Assembly (NCBI GenBank): GCA_020444505.1
Contig: JAHLKU010000005.1
Coordinates: 1 to 64,000, forward strand
Source of the DNA: Actinomycetota bacterium
GTDB taxonomy: Bacteria > Actinomycetota > Acidimicrobiia > Spongiisociales > UBA11373
Direction of reading: 5' to 3'
DNA: 64,000 nucleotides
In this document: in pieces, positions 24,724 to 33,133 of the stretch
Layout of the letters: every line of letters starts with the position of its first letter
How positions within the stretch are numbered: the first letter of the stretch is position 1
The notes under the pieces: generated by a model
Databases searched by the model: none
Told to the model about the DNA's origin: nothing
The model's input: the letters and a program-made list of their open reading frames with translations, nothing else
Program-made: the position numbers and the translations under genes

Positions 24724-25826
24724 GCCAACGCCTCCTGGAACTCCTCCGGGGCCAGCATCTCGCCGTCGATGCGAGTGAGGCGCCGCACCTCTCTGCCCGC
24801 GGCGATGCGTTCGATCTCCCTGGCGTAGAGGCCGGGGTTCAACTCGGCCACCACCACGCGCTCCACCCCGGCCATGGCCTCCACGAGCGCCGTCTCCGGC
24901 ACCGGCCAGAGGCTGTGCACGGTCGCCATCGACACCGGCGCGCCGGCGGCGCGCGCCCGGCGGACGGCGGTGCGCATCACCGCCGCCGTGCTGCCGTACG
25001 ACACGACCAGGGTGGCGGCGCCGTCCTGCAGGTCGGCATCCACCATCTCGATCTCGTCCCGGTGCTCCTCGATCTTGTCGATCAGGTGCCGGTTGAGGGC
25101 CCCCACCCGCGCCGGGTCCTTGGTGATGAAGGCGTGCTCGTCGTGGGTGGAGCCCGTGAAGCGCACCGGGCGGCCGGTCCCGTAGCGCACCATCGGGGTG
25201 GTCTCGTCCGACGGTTCGTACCGGTACATCGCGTCCGGGGCCTCCTCGACCGCCCTGGCGCGCACCTCCGCAGGGGGGAAGGCGCCCACGTCGGCGGTGC
25301 CCATGGTGAGGTTCAGGTCCTTGTCGGTCAGCACGAACACCGGGCACCGGAACCGCTCCGCCAGGTCGAACGCCCGCATCGTCAGCGTGTAGCACTCGGC
25401 GATCGTCGAGGGGGCGAGCGCGATGATCGGGTAGCCGCCCGACGTCCCCCATCGCACGAACTGGACGTCGCCCTGGGCGACCGTGGTGGCCCCGCCGGTG
25501 GCCGGCCCCAGGCGCTGCACGTCGATCACCACCAGCGGGACCTCGCCCATGACCGCCAGGCCCAGGTTCTCGCTGTAGAGGCTGATCCCGGGCCCGCTGG
25601 TGGCGGTCATCGCCCTCGCCCCGGCCAGCGACGCTCCGATGCACATGCCGATCGAGGCGATCTCGTCCTCACCCTGGACGGCGACGCCTCCGGACCGGGG
25701 CAGGTCGCGCATCAGCGCCATCAGGATGGGCGACGCAGGGGTGATCGGGTAGCCGGCGAAGAAGTCGCAGCCGGCGTCGAGGGCCCCGAGGACGATGGCC
25801 GTCGAACCGTCGATGTAGGAGGGCAT
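24720..25826 (-). CDS. korA: 2-oxoacid:ferredoxin oxidoreductase, alpha subunit
   Basis: A 368-residue alpha subunit with the pyrimidine-binding domain (FFAGYPITPASPI, residues 23-35; QGEDEIASIGMCIGASLAGARAMTATSGPG) and the C-terminal transketolase-like region (VSYGSTAAVMRTAV). It lacks the N-terminal gamma domain present in the long KorA of mycobacteria. Here that domain is on KorB. It likely acts on 2-oxoglutarate, but branched-chain 2-oxoacids cannot be ruled out. The enzyme is oxygen-sensitive in many organisms. GGGAGA precedes the ATG at 25826 and a DosR-like box lies 37 nt upstream, in line with induction at low oxygen. Confidence 0.88.
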   Translation of the reverse strand: MPSYIDGSTAIVLGALDAGCDFFAGYPITPASPILMALMRDLPRSGGVAVQGEDEIASIGMCIGASLAGARAMTATSGPGISLYSENLGLAVMGEVPLVVIDVQRLGPATGGATTVAQGDVQFVRWGTSGGYPIIALAPSTIAECYTLTMRAFDLAERFRCPVFVLTDKDLNLTMGTADVGAFPPAEVRARAVEEAPDAMYRYEPSDETTPMVRYGTGRPVRFTGSTHDEHAFITKDPARVGALNRHLIDKIEEHRDEIEMVDADLQDGAATLVVSYGSTAAVMRTAVRRARAAGAPVSMATVHSLWPVPETALVEAMAGVERVVVAELNPGLYAREIERIAAGREVRRLTRIDGEMLAPEEFQEALA

Positions 25827-25863
25827 GATCTCCCAGCATCCTCGCAGACGGGGCGCTCGGCCA

Positions 25864-25877
25864 GGGACGGAAGACCC
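25864..25877. promoter_or_regulatory. DosR/DevR-like inverted repeat, site E
   Basis: GGGACGGAAGACCC (other strand GGGTCTTCCGTCCC) with flanking A and T, 37 nt before korA in the 81-nt gap after kbl. Confidence 0.55.
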
Positions 25878-25907
25878 TGCGGGCCGGGACCCGGGGAGCC
25901 GGACCGC

Positions 25908-27095
25908 TCAGACCACGCCCAGCGACGCCCCCACCCGGGCGAACGCCTCCGCCGCCCGGTCGAGGTCGGTGGGGGAGTGGGCGGCCGACACCATCACCCG
26001 GATCCGGGCCTTGCCGCGCGGCACGGTGGGGAACCCGATGGCCTGGGCGAACACCCCCTCCTCGTCGAACAGGCGGCGTGACAACTCGCGGGCCAGGGCC
26101 ACGTCGCCGAGCATCACCGGGGTGATCGGCGTCTCGCTGTGGCCGAGGTCGAACCCGGCGCCGCGCATGGCCTCCTTGAACCGGGCGGCGTTGGCCCACA
26201 GCCGGTCCACCAGGTCGGTGGACTGCTCCAGGATGCCGACCGCTGCGATGCAGGCGGCGACGTCGGGCGGGGTGACGGCCGAGGAGAACAGGAACGGCCG
26301 GGCCCGCTGCGAGAGCCACTCGATGAGCCGGGCCGAGCCGGCCACGTACCCGCCCACCGCCCCGAACGCCTTCGACATGGTCCCCACCTCCACGTCCACC
26401 CGACCGTGGAGCCCGAAGTGATCGACGATGCCGCGCCCGCCGCGGCCGAGGACGCCCTCGCCGTGGGCGTCGTCCACCATGGTCATCGCCCCGTGGGCCT
26501 CGGCGGTCTCGACGATGCGGTCGAGCGGGGCCAGGTCGCCGTCCATCGAGAAGACGCCGTCGGTGATGACCAGGACCCGGCGCGCCCCAGCGTCGCGCGC
26601 CTCACCCAGTGCCCGGGCGAGGTCGTCCACGTCGGCGTGGCGGTAGATGGAGCGGGATGCCTTGGTGAGGCGCACCCCGTCCACGATGGAAGCGTGGTTC
26701 AGTTCGTCGGAGACCACCGCATCGCCCTCTCCGACGAGCGCGGCGATCGTCCCCAGGTTGGCGGTGAATCCCGACTGCAGCGAGATGGCCGCCTCCACGC
26801 CCTTGAACGCGGCGAGGCGCTGCTCCAGTTCGTCGTGGATGGTCATGGTGCCTGCGATGGTGCGCACCGCACCGGGGCCCACCCCGTACCGCTCCAGCGC
26901 GGCGGTGGCCGCAGCGACCATCCGGGGGTCGTTGGCCAGGCCCAGGTAGTTGTTGCTGCAGAAGTTGAGCACGCTGCGCCCGCCGATGCTGAGGGACGCC
27001 CCCTGGGGGCCTTCGAGATGCCGGATCGTGTTGTACAGGCCCTGCTCGCGCAGCGCCGCCAGCTCCTCGTCGAGGAAGTCGGTCGGGGACGTCAT
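25908..27095 (-). CDS. kbl: Glycine C-acetyltransferase (2-amino-3-ketobutyrate CoA ligase)
   Basis: A 395-residue PLP enzyme of the alpha-oxoamine synthase family. It has [13 protein letters not shown] near the N-terminus, [11 protein letters not shown], the Asp in [10 protein letters not shown], and the PLP lysine in [12 protein letters not shown] (Lys242). It cleaves 2-amino-3-oxobutyrate with CoA to glycine and acetyl-CoA. It is directly downstream of tdh, which makes that substrate from threonine, so specificity as Kbl rather than another family member is well supported. The ATG at 27095 has GAGG 5 nt upstream; an in-frame GTG at 27101 is the alternative start. Confidence 0.93.
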   Translation of the reverse strand: MTSPTDFLDEELAALREQGLYNTIRHLEGPQGASLSIGGRSVLNFCSNNYLGLANDPRMVAAATAALERYGVGPGAVRTIAGTMTIHDELEQRLAAFKGVEAAISLQSGFTANLGTIAALVGEGDAVVSDELNHASIVDGVRLTKASRSIYRHADVDDLARALGEARDAGARRVLVITDGVFSMDGDLAPLDRIVETAEAHGAMTMVDDAHGEGVLGRGGRGIVDHFGLHGRVDVEVGTMSKAFGAVGGYVAGSARLIEWLSQRARPFLFSSAVTPPDVAACIAAVGILEQSTDLVDRLWANAARFKEAMRGAGFDLGHSETPITPVMLGDVALARELSRRLFDEEGVFAQAIGFPTVPRGKARIRVMVSAAHSPTDLDRAAEAFARVGASLGVV

Positions 27096-27102
27096 GGTCA
27101 CC

Positions 27103-28167
27103 TCACGGTCGGTAGAGCGGTCCGTCGGCGTCGGCGGGGTCGGGGAACATGACCACCTTGCCCGTCGCGCCCGATTCCATCAGGTCGAAGGCGAGTGCGA
27201 AGTCGTCGAGGCGGAGGCGGTGGGTGACCATCGGCTCCAGGTCGACCTTGCCGCTACGCAGCAGCGCCCGCATGCGGTACCAGGTGTCCCACAGCCGCCG
27301 CCCGACGATGCCGTGGATGGTCGCGCCCTTGAAGATGACCCGGTCGTCGATGTCGAACGAGATCGGCTGCGAGGTGAGGCCCAGCAGCGCGGCCTCCCCG
27401 CCGGGTTTGAGCACCCGCAGTCCCTCGTCGATGGCGGCCGGCGCCCCCGACATCTCGAGCAGCACGTCGACGCCCTCGCCGTCCGTGGCGGCGAGCACCG
27501 CCTCCGCCACGTCCACCCGGGAGGCGTCGAACGTGGCGTCGGCCCCCATCGTCGATGCCATCGCCAAGCGGAACGGCACCACGTCGGTGGCGTACACCGA
27601 GCGCGCCCCGAGCGCCCTGGCCGCGGCGACCGCCATCACGCCCACCGGCCCGCACCCGGTGACCAGCACCTTGCGGCCGTCGACGTCGGGCACCGACACG
27701 GTATGGACGGCGTTGCCGAAGTTCTCCTGGAGCGACGCCACCGACAGCGGCATGTCGGGTGGATCCGGCCAGGCGTTCACGGCGGGCACCGTGACGTACT
27801 CTGCGAACACCCCGTCGCGATGCACCCCCAGGATGCGGGTCTCGGGACACAGGTGGCCCTTGCCGGTGCGGCACCACGCGCACGTCCCGCACACCACGTG
27901 CGACTCCACCGACACCAGCGTCCCGAGGGGCGGGTCGGTCACACCGTCGCCGTGACCCACGACGACGCCGCACATCTCGTGCCCGACGATCAGTGGGGCC
28001 CGCACGTGCACCTGTGCCCAGGGGTCCCAGTTGCGGATGTGGAGGTCGGTGCCGCAGATGGAGGTGGCCTTGACCTCGAGGAGCACGTCTCCGGCCCGGG
28101 GATCGGGGACGGGGGCATCGATCATCTCGAGACCCGGACCGGGGGCCGGCTTCACGATCGCGCGCAT
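27103..28167 (-). CDS. tdh: Threonine 3-dehydrogenase, zinc-dependent
   Basis: A 354-residue medium-chain alcohol dehydrogenase. Catalytic zinc ligands are Cys38 (SICGTDLHI) and His63-Glu64 (GHEMCG). The structural zinc site has Cys93, Cys96, Cys99 and Cys107. The Rossmann motif is GCGPVGVMA. The opening W-D-x-W motif (NWDPWAQ) and the kbl partner identify threonine dehydrogenase, which makes 2-amino-3-oxobutyrate with NAD. The ATG at 28167 follows a TAGGGT -10 box by 8 nt; a GTG lies one codon earlier. Two DosR-like boxes, 22 bp apart, lie 60 and 82 nt upstream. Confidence 0.92.
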   Translation of the reverse strand: MRAIVKPAPGPGLEMIDAPVPDPRAGDVLLEVKATSICGTDLHIRNWDPWAQVHVRAPLIVGHEMCGVVVGHGDGVTDPPLGTLVSVESHVVCGTCAWCRTGKGHLCPETRILGVHRDGVFAEYVTVPAVNAWPDPPDMPLSVASLQENFGNAVHTVSVPDVDGRKVLVTGCGPVGVMAVAAARALGARSVYATDVVPFRLAMASTMGADATFDASRVDVAEAVLAATDGEGVDVLLEMSGAPAAIDEGLRVLKPGGEAALLGLTSQPISFDIDDRVIFKGATIHGIVGRRLWDTWYRMRALLRSGKVDLEPMVTHRLRLDDFALAFDLMESGATGKVVMFPDPADADGPLYRP

Positions 28168-28175
28168 CACCGGTC

Positions 28176-28181
28176 ACCCTA
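28176..28181 (-). promoter_or_regulatory. Leaderless -10 box TAGGGT for tdh-kbl
   Basis: TAGGGT on the minus strand ends 8 nt before the tdh ATG. Confidence 0.55.
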
Positions 28182-28227
28182 CCCCGGCCGACTCGGCGCC
28201 ACCGCCGCACCCGGCACCATCCCCGAT

Positions 28228-28241
28228 GGGACTTTCGGCCC
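28228..28241. promoter_or_regulatory. DosR/DevR-like inverted repeat, site F1
   Basis: GGGACTTTCGGCCC followed by TAG, 60 nt before tdh. It is among the closest matches to the DosR half-site GGGACT in this window. Confidence 0.7.
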
Positions 28242-28249
28242 TAGCGAGG

Positions 28250-28263
28250 GGGCCGTTCGGCCC
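28250..28263. promoter_or_regulatory. DosR/DevR-like inverted repeat, site F2
   Basis: GGGCCGTTCGGCCC begins 22 bp after site F1, about two helical turns, so both boxes would face the same side of the DNA. Confidence 0.6.
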
Positions 28264-28433
28264 TGGAGGCTGAGGTCACACGAGCGGCCCGTTCGCCGCC
28301 CGCACGATGTTCGGACCGGACGGCCGCACGGCGAACCAACGGCCTAGCACTGTGGAGAGGCGACACGTACGCCGTCGGCCGTCCGGTTCGGCGCGTCGGC
28401 GCTCCTCCCTCACGGCTTGACCCGCCCGCCCGG

Positions 28434-28439
28434 TACCCT
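28434..28439 (+). promoter_or_regulatory. Leaderless -10 box TACCCT
   Basis: TACCCT ends 8 nt before the ATG of the SGNH hydrolase gene. Confidence 0.55.
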
Positions 28440-28447
28440 TCCGACCG

Positions 28448-30100
28448 ATGCCTCTGCGCCCCGCCGTCCGCCTCTCGCGGCGCATCGCCGCCTGCCTCGC
28501 CCTGGCCGCGGTCCTGGTGACCGCCGCCCCCGCCGCGGCGTCGTCGGGCGTGGCGTCGCTCGACCCCTCGTTCGACTGGTGGATGCCCGATCGCTTCGGC
28601 GTCGACGGGGACCGTGACGGCCTGATCGACCTCCCCAACCGGCGCTCCTACGTGATGGGCGCCACCGACCGGGCATGCGACCCGGGGTGCCCGGACCCCA
28701 CCTTCCCCGTGGTGTTGGAGGCATCCCTCGGCGGCGACGCCGACCCGGCGGCCTTCCCGGTGATCCGGTACGAGTGGACGCTGACACCGGAGGACGGCCC
28801 CGGCCAGACCCACCTCCGCCACGTCCCGACGCTGGTCGCCCGCCTCCCCGAGGGAACCGTGGAGGTCTCGCTGCGGGTGGTCGTCGACCTCTCCTCGGGC
28901 AGCTACGGCGTGCTCACCTCCGGCACCATCGAGGTGTCCGACCTGCTGGTCGTGGCCGTCGGCGACTCCTACGCCTCCGGCGACGGCAACCCCGAGCGCA
29001 GGCGCAACGGTGTCGTCCCGGCGGCGTGGGCCGACGGTGCCGGCAGCCTCGTGGTGGAGGCCGACCACGCCGCCGCCCGACGCTCGTCGGTGGCCTGGCC
29101 CTCCCAGCTCGCCCTGGGCCTGGAGCGGGCCGACCGCCGCAGTTCGGTCACCTTCGTCTCGGTGGCGGCCAGCGGGGCGACCATCGACCGCGGCCTGCTC
29201 GGCGCCCAGAACGGCCGGCTGCCCCGCCCGCAGATCGACCGGGTCGCCGGCCTGGTGGGAGAGCGGGACATCGACCTGCTGCTGGTGTCGATCGGGGGCA
29301 ACGACATCGGCTTCTCCCAGCTCATTGCGGGGCTGGTCGACGCCGACCCGTGGCTCGATCCCATCTGCTACGAGAACGACCTCGAGAACGTGTGGGCGTC
29401 GGTGGGGGACGGCCACTGGGATCGCGCCAGCCACCTGATCTGGCGGATCTCGGATCCGTTCCGGCTCCGCTGCGGCACCGAGCGGAAGGACGAGGGCGCC
29501 CACCTCGCCGGGCTGGATCGGCTCCCCGCCGAGCTCGACCGCCTGGCCGCCGCCATCGCCGATCGCCTCGACCCGCCCCGGGTGCTCGTCGCCGAATACC
29601 CCGACCCGACCGGCCACGGCAGCGGCCCCGAGGCGCGGATCTGCGACGAGATCGTCGGCGACGCCGCCCCACTCGGCCTGCACGAGATCAACCGCGACGA
29701 GCAGCGCCTGGGACGGTCCAACGTGCTCGACCCTCTCAACGCGGCCCTGGAGGCCGCCGCCGCCGGGCACGGGTGGACCTACATCGACGGCGTCGTCGAG
29801 GCGTTCACCGACGGCCACGGCTACTGCGCCGAGTGGCCGGCGTACGCGCCGGAGACGGTCGCCGCGGGGTTCCTGTTCCTCCACGACGCTCTCGACCATC
29901 CCGACGACTGGTACCGCAACGGGGCCATCGGCGGCACGCTGCCGGTTCCGGGGCCCGTCTCGTGGTACCGCACGGCGGGGCAGTCGGTGGCGCTGCAGGG
30001 ACCCGACAGCCGCATCGACACCACCGGCACCATGCACCCCAACGAGCTGGGCCACCTGGCGCTCGCCGCCCTGGCGGCCGCCGCCCTGGGGGAGGGATGA
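28448..30100 (+). CDS. Secreted SGNH/GDSL-type hydrolase
   Basis: A 550-residue exported esterase-like protein. Residues 1-32 form a signal peptide (cleavage near AAAS-SG). A beta-rich segment to about residue 165 precedes the SGNH domain: block I GDSYASGDG with Ser174, block III IGGNDIGF, and block V HPNELGH with His530 and His536. Its position on the exported side suggests lipid, glycan-ester or acyl-sugar hydrolysis. The substrate is not readable. A large insert separates blocks III and V. The ATG lies 8 nt after a TACCCT box (leaderless) and the stop forms an ATGA overlap with a cupin gene. Confidence 0.85.
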   Translation: MPLRPAVRLSRRIAACLALAAVLVTAAPAAASSGVASLDPSFDWWMPDRFGVDGDRDGLIDLPNRRSYVMGATDRACDPGCPDPTFPVVLEASLGGDADPAAFPVIRYEWTLTPEDGPGQTHLRHVPTLVARLPEGTVEVSLRVVVDLSSGSYGVLTSGTIEVSDLLVVAVGDSYASGDGNPERRRNGVVPAAWADGAGSLVVEADHAAARRSSVAWPSQLALGLERADRRSSVTFVSVAASGATIDRGLLGAQNGRLPRPQIDRVAGLVGERDIDLLLVSIGGNDIGFSQLIAGLVDADPWLDPICYENDLENVWASVGDGHWDRASHLIWRISDPFRLRCGTERKDEGAHLAGLDRLPAELDRLAAAIADRLDPPRVLVAEYPDPTGHGSGPEARICDEIVGDAAPLGLHEINRDEQRLGRSNVLDPLNAALEAAAAGHGWTYIDGVVEAFTDGHGYCAEWPAYAPETVAAGFLFLHDALDHPDDWYRNGAIGGTLPVPGPVSWYRTAGQSVALQGPDSRIDTTGTMHPNELGHLALAALAAAALGEG

Positions 30101-30360
30101 GCGCCCACGCCCCCGATGCGTTCGCAGCCGAGGGGCTGCACCCGACCCGGTGGTCCAACGGGCCCGGCGCCACCTACCCGGCCCATCGGCACGCCTACCG
30201 CAAGGTCCTGGTCTGCACCGAGGGGTCCATCGTCTTCCACACACCAGGGGGCGACGTGGCGCTCGGTCCCGGCGACCGCCTCGACCTGCCGGCCGGCACC
30301 GAGCATCGCGCCACGGTCGGCCCCGGGGGCGTCGTGTGCTGGGAGGCGGCCGCGGACTAG
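30097..30360 (+). CDS. Small cupin-domain protein
   Basis: An 87-residue single-domain cupin. ATYPAHRHAYRKVL gives the first metal-binding His pair (His30, His32), LGPGDRLDLPAGTEH the second (His70), with the PGD turn typical of the fold. It has no signal peptide, so it is cytoplasmic while its partner is exported. Small cupins act as metal-dependent isomerases or dioxygenases, or simply bind ligands. None can be chosen here. The ATG overlaps the hydrolase stop by 4 nt with GGAGGG just upstream. Confidence 0.78.
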   Translation: MSAHAPDAFAAEGLHPTRWSNGPGATYPAHRHAYRKVLVCTEGSIVFHTPGGDVALGPGDRLDLPAGTEHRATVGPGGVVCWEAAAD

Positions 30361-30428
30361 TCCGTCGGCGCACCGCAAATGACGACGGCGTGCTACGGAG
30401 CGTGGTTGAGCGACCACCCGTAGTGGGT

Positions 30429-30434
30429 TACGGT
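30429..30434 (+). promoter_or_regulatory. Leaderless promoter with -35 TTGAGC and -10 TACGGT
   Basis: TTGAGC at 30406-30411 and TACGGT are 17 nt apart. The -10 box ends 6 nt before the ATG at 30441. This is the most complete promoter of the set. Confidence 0.6.
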
Positions 30435-30440
30435 GTCGCC

Positions 30441-31070
30441 ATGGCATCCACACCCGACCTGCCGACCCGCCGCTGGCCGTTCGTCGTCGGCATCGCCGCG
30501 TTCGCCCTCGCGCTCACCGTCGGCCCGATCATCGCCACCTCCGGCATCGACGCGGGCGGATCCGCCGCGCACTATGCCGCGGGGAACACCGGCATGGTGG
30601 TCGCCAGGGCCGCAGCCGGGTCCGATGCCGCGGCGCCGGCCGCCAATCCCACGGCGATCCCCGCGTTCGTCGAGGTGACCCCCACGACGGCCGCCCCCGC
30701 ACAGGCCGGGGACGACCCGGCGGCGATCGACCGGCCGGCGCCCGCCCCCGAGGAGCCGCTCGACGGGGGATCCATCTCGGTGGCCCTCCAGGTGGAGCCC
30801 CCCGAGCTCGAGGACGGCGACACGGCCCGCTGGACGATCACGGTCTCCAACGACGGCGACGCCTATCTCTGGGGTGTGTACGCCTTCTTCGAGGGCATCG
30901 GCCCGGTGCCCTGCGCCAACCGCCAGCTCGACGTCGGCGCCTCCACCACCTGCACCGCCGACGGTCCCGTGTGGGCGGGCACCCAGGCCTCCACGGCGTG
31001 GGCGACCGCCTGGACGACGCTCCGCATGGTGGAGGGCCAGGCGATCCTCACCTACGACGTCGGCACCTAG
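30441..31070 (+). CDS. Membrane-anchored exported protein with one beta domain
   Basis: A 209-residue protein with an N-terminal signal anchor (about residues 14-34), an Ala/Pro/Thr-rich linker to about residue 108 and a C-terminal domain of about 100 residues: ISVALQVEPPELEDGDTARWTITVSNDGDAYLWGVYAFFEG. This has the look of a DUF11/CARDB-like immunoglobulin-fold domain, with two Cys (CANRQ and TTCTADG) that could form a disulfide. I do not recognise a function. It is probably transcribed as a leaderless mRNA. Confidence 0.7.
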   Translation: MASTPDLPTRRWPFVVGIAAFALALTVGPIIATSGIDAGGSAAHYAAGNTGMVVARAAAGSDAAAPAANPTAIPAFVEVTPTTAAPAQAGDDPAAIDRPAPAPEEPLDGGSISVALQVEPPELEDGDTARWTITVSNDGDAYLWGVYAFFEGIGPVPCANRQLDVGASTTCTADGPVWAGTQASTAWATAWTTLRMVEGQAILTYDVGT

Positions 31071-31091
31071 ACCGGGGCCCGCCCCCGCCGC

Positions 31092-31097
31092 TACGCT
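31092..31097 (+). promoter_or_regulatory. Leaderless -10 box TACGCT
   Basis: TACGCT ends 6 nt before the ATG at 31104. Confidence 0.55.
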
Positions 31098-31103
31098 CCC
31101 GCC

Positions 31104-31364
31104 ATGGACCATCGACCTCGCGGCAGGGTCCGCCGATGGGGCGCCGGCGTCCTCGGGCTCTCGATCGTCGCGATCGGCCTCGTCCTGATGCCGCTCCCCG
31201 GCCCCGGGACGGTGATCGTCCTGCTGGGACTGGCCTACCTGCGCAGGGACTACGCCTGGGCGGACCGGATGCTGGCCAGAGTGCGCGGGTGGACCGCCAT
31301 CGCGATCCCCGAGCGCCTGCTGTCCCGGGTCCGGGGCCGCCGCCGCGGCGACGCCGGGCGGTGA
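31104..31364 (+). CDS. PGPGW-type small membrane protein
   Basis: An 86-residue protein with an Arg-rich N-terminus, a hydrophobic hairpin (about 13-45) centred on LMPLPGPGTVIVLLGLAYL, and an amphipathic C-terminus. This is the signature of the PGPGW/TIGR02611 family of actinobacterial transmembrane proteins (PF09656), whose function is unknown. It has its own leaderless -10 box and is convergent with the GNAT gene. Confidence 0.8.
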   Translation: MDHRPRGRVRRWGAGVLGLSIVAIGLVLMPLPGPGTVIVLLGLAYLRRDYAWADRMLARVRGWTAIAIPERLLSRVRGRRRGDAGR

Positions 31365-31368
31365 ACGA

Positions 31369-31869
31369 TCAGAGCCGGCACTCCCACCAGGCGACGTCCC
31401 ACCACCGCTCGAACTTCCACCCCGCCTCGGTCATCAGGCCGCATCGGATGAATCCCGCCGCCTCGAACAGCCGCTCCGATGGAGGGTTCGGCAACGCGAC
31501 CACGGCATAGGCCCGGTGGGCCCCCGCCGCCCGCAGCCGCTCCACGAGCGCGTCCAGCAGCGCCCGTCCCACGCCGCGGCCGGTCTCTCCGGGAGCCACG
31601 TAGACCCCCACTTCGGCCGATCGGTGGTAGGCCGGCTTCGGGCGCACCGGGGCCGACGCGGCCCACCCGACCACCGACCCCTCCCGCTCCGCCACGAGCC
31701 GGATCGTGACGCCGCCCCGCCCGGCAGACCGGACCCAGGCCTCCCGCTGCGGCGCCGGCATGGCGGATGTCTCGAAGGTGGCGTGCGAGGCCGCGGCGTA
31801 GTGGGCGTGGATGGCCCCGATCGCTTCGGCGTCACCGATCGACGCGTCCCGGACCCGGACCCCTGCCAT
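31369..31869 (-). CDS. GNAT N-acetyltransferase, phosphinothricin-acetyltransferase-like
   Basis: A 166-residue acetyl-CoA-dependent N-acetyltransferase. VRDASIGDAEAIGAIHAHYAAASHATFET at the start, VGVYVAPGETGRGVGRALLDALVERLR (acetyl-CoA pyrophosphate loop with GxGxG/A pattern) and NPPSERLFEAAGF near the end match the PAT/Bar-like branch, which acetylates phosphinothricin, methionine sulfoximine or small amines. The physiological substrate is not clear. The ATG at 31869 lies 6 nt after a TAGGGT box and is divergent, by 31 nt, from the next gene. Confidence 0.85.
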   Translation of the reverse strand: MAGVRVRDASIGDAEAIGAIHAHYAAASHATFETSAMPAPQREAWVRSAGRGGVTIRLVAEREGSVVGWAASAPVRPKPAYHRSAEVGVYVAPGETGRGVGRALLDALVERLRAAGAHRAYAVVALPNPPSERLFEAAGFIRCGLMTEAGWKFERWWDVAWWECRL

Positions 31870-31875
31870 CGCCGG

Positions 31876-31881
31876 ACCCTA
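31876..31881 (-). promoter_or_regulatory. Leaderless -10 box TAGGGT (GNAT gene)
   Basis: TAGGGT on the minus strand ends 6 nt before the GNAT ATG. Confidence 0.6.
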
Positions 31882-31888
31882 CCGCCGA

Positions 31889-31894
31889 TACCAT
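31889..31894 (+). promoter_or_regulatory. Leaderless -10 box TACCAT (desulfurase-like gene)
   Basis: TACCAT ends 6 nt before the ATG at 31901. Seven base pairs separate it from the opposing -10 box. Confidence 0.6.
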
Positions 31895-31900
31895 CGGACC

Positions 31901-33133
31901 ATGCAGCGCTACGACGTCCACCAGATCCGCTCCCGATACCCCGCCTTGTCCGAGGGAGGCCTCCTCGACGGGGCCGTCGACCTCGACGGCCCCGCCGGGA
32001 CCCAGGTGCCTGCGTCCGTCGTCGAGGCGATGGCGGAGGTGCACCGCCGGGGCATCGGCAACCTGGGAGGCGGGTTCCCGCCCAGCGACGCCGCCGAGGA
32101 GATCACCGCCGCCGCCCGCAGTGCGGTCGCCGACCTCTTCAACGCGGGGCCCGACGAGATCGCATTCGGCCAGAACATGACCAGCCTCACCTTCGCCGTG
32201 TCGCGCGCCCTGGCCCGCACCTGGGAGCCGGGCGACGAGGTGGTGGTGACCCTGCTCGACCACGACGCCAACGTCGCGCCGTGGCGTCTGGCCGCCGCCG
32301 ACCGGGGGGTGACGGTGCGGACGGTGCCCTTCGACCCCTCCACCGGCGTCCTCGACCCCGCGGACGTCGCCGCCGTCGTCGGGCCCCGGACGCGCCTCGT
32401 GGCCGTCACCCACGCCTCCAACGTCCTGGGGACGATCCCCGACGTCGCCGCGATCGTGCGGATCGCCCACGACGCCGGTGCGCTGGCGTACGTGGACGCC
32501 GTCCACTACACGCCCCACGGCATCGTCGACGTGGCGGCGCTCGACTGCGACTTCCTGGTCGCCTCGGCCTACAAGTTCTACGGCCCGCACATCGGCGCCC
32601 TCTACGGGAAGGCGGAGTTGCTCGAGGCACTCGATGCCTACAAGGTCGTGCCTGCGCCGGACGAGGGGCCGGAGAAGTGGGAGACCGGCACGCAGAGCTT
32701 CGAGTCGCTCGCCGGGGTACGGGCCGCGGTGGACCATCTCGCCTCCCTCGCCGGCGGAGCCACGCGACGCGACCGGATCACCGCCTCGCAGGGGATCGTG
32801 CGAGACCACGAGTCGGCGCTGATCGGCCGGTTCCTCGAAGGTGCCCGCTCGATCCCCGGCCTCCGGGTGTACGGCATCACCGACCCGGACATGCTGCATC
32901 GCCGCGCTCCCACGTTCTCGGTGGGCCTCGAAGGGGTCGCCCCGCAGGACGCCGTGGCCGTGATGCGCCCGCTGGGCATCAACGTCCGGTCCGGCCACCA
33001 CTACGCCGTGGGCGTGATGGGGCACCTCGGCCTGCTCGAAGGCGGGGGCCTCATCCGTGTCGGGTTCGTGCAGTACACCTCGCCGGAGGACGTCGACCGC
33101 ACCCTCGAAGCCCTGGCGTCGGCGGCGGGCTAG
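31901..33133 (+). CDS. Cysteine desulfurase-like class V aminotransferase
   Basis: A 410-residue PLP enzyme of the class V (NifS/SufS/CsdA) fold, closest in pattern to the cysteine-desulfurase-like TIGR01976 group. It shows FGQNMTSLTFAVSRAL, HDANVAPW, THASNVLGTIPDV, the cofactor Asp and His in VDAVHYTPHG, and the PLP lysine in VASAYKFYGPHIG (Lys225). I see no clear active-site Cys loop, so sulfur transfer is uncertain. Other class V members act as epimerases or lyases. No iron-sulfur assembly genes are adjacent. The ATG is fixed by a -10 box 6 nt upstream. Its stop overlaps the convergent MFS gene by 4 nt. Confidence 0.83.
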   Translation: MQRYDVHQIRSRYPALSEGGLLDGAVDLDGPAGTQVPASVVEAMAEVHRRGIGNLGGGFPPSDAAEEITAAARSAVADLFNAGPDEIAFGQNMTSLTFAVSRALARTWEPGDEVVVTLLDHDANVAPWRLAAADRGVTVRTVPFDPSTGVLDPADVAAVVGPRTRLVAVTHASNVLGTIPDVAAIVRIAHDAGALAYVDAVHYTPHGIVDVAALDCDFLVASAYKFYGPHIGALYGKAELLEALDAYKVVPAPDEGPEKWETGTQSFESLAGVRAAVDHLASLAGGATRRDRITASQGIVRDHESALIGRFLEGARSIPGLRVYGITDPDMLHRRAPTFSVGLEGVAPQDAVAVMRPLGINVRSGHHYAVGVMGHLGLLEGGGLIRVGFVQYTSPEDVDRTLEALASAAG

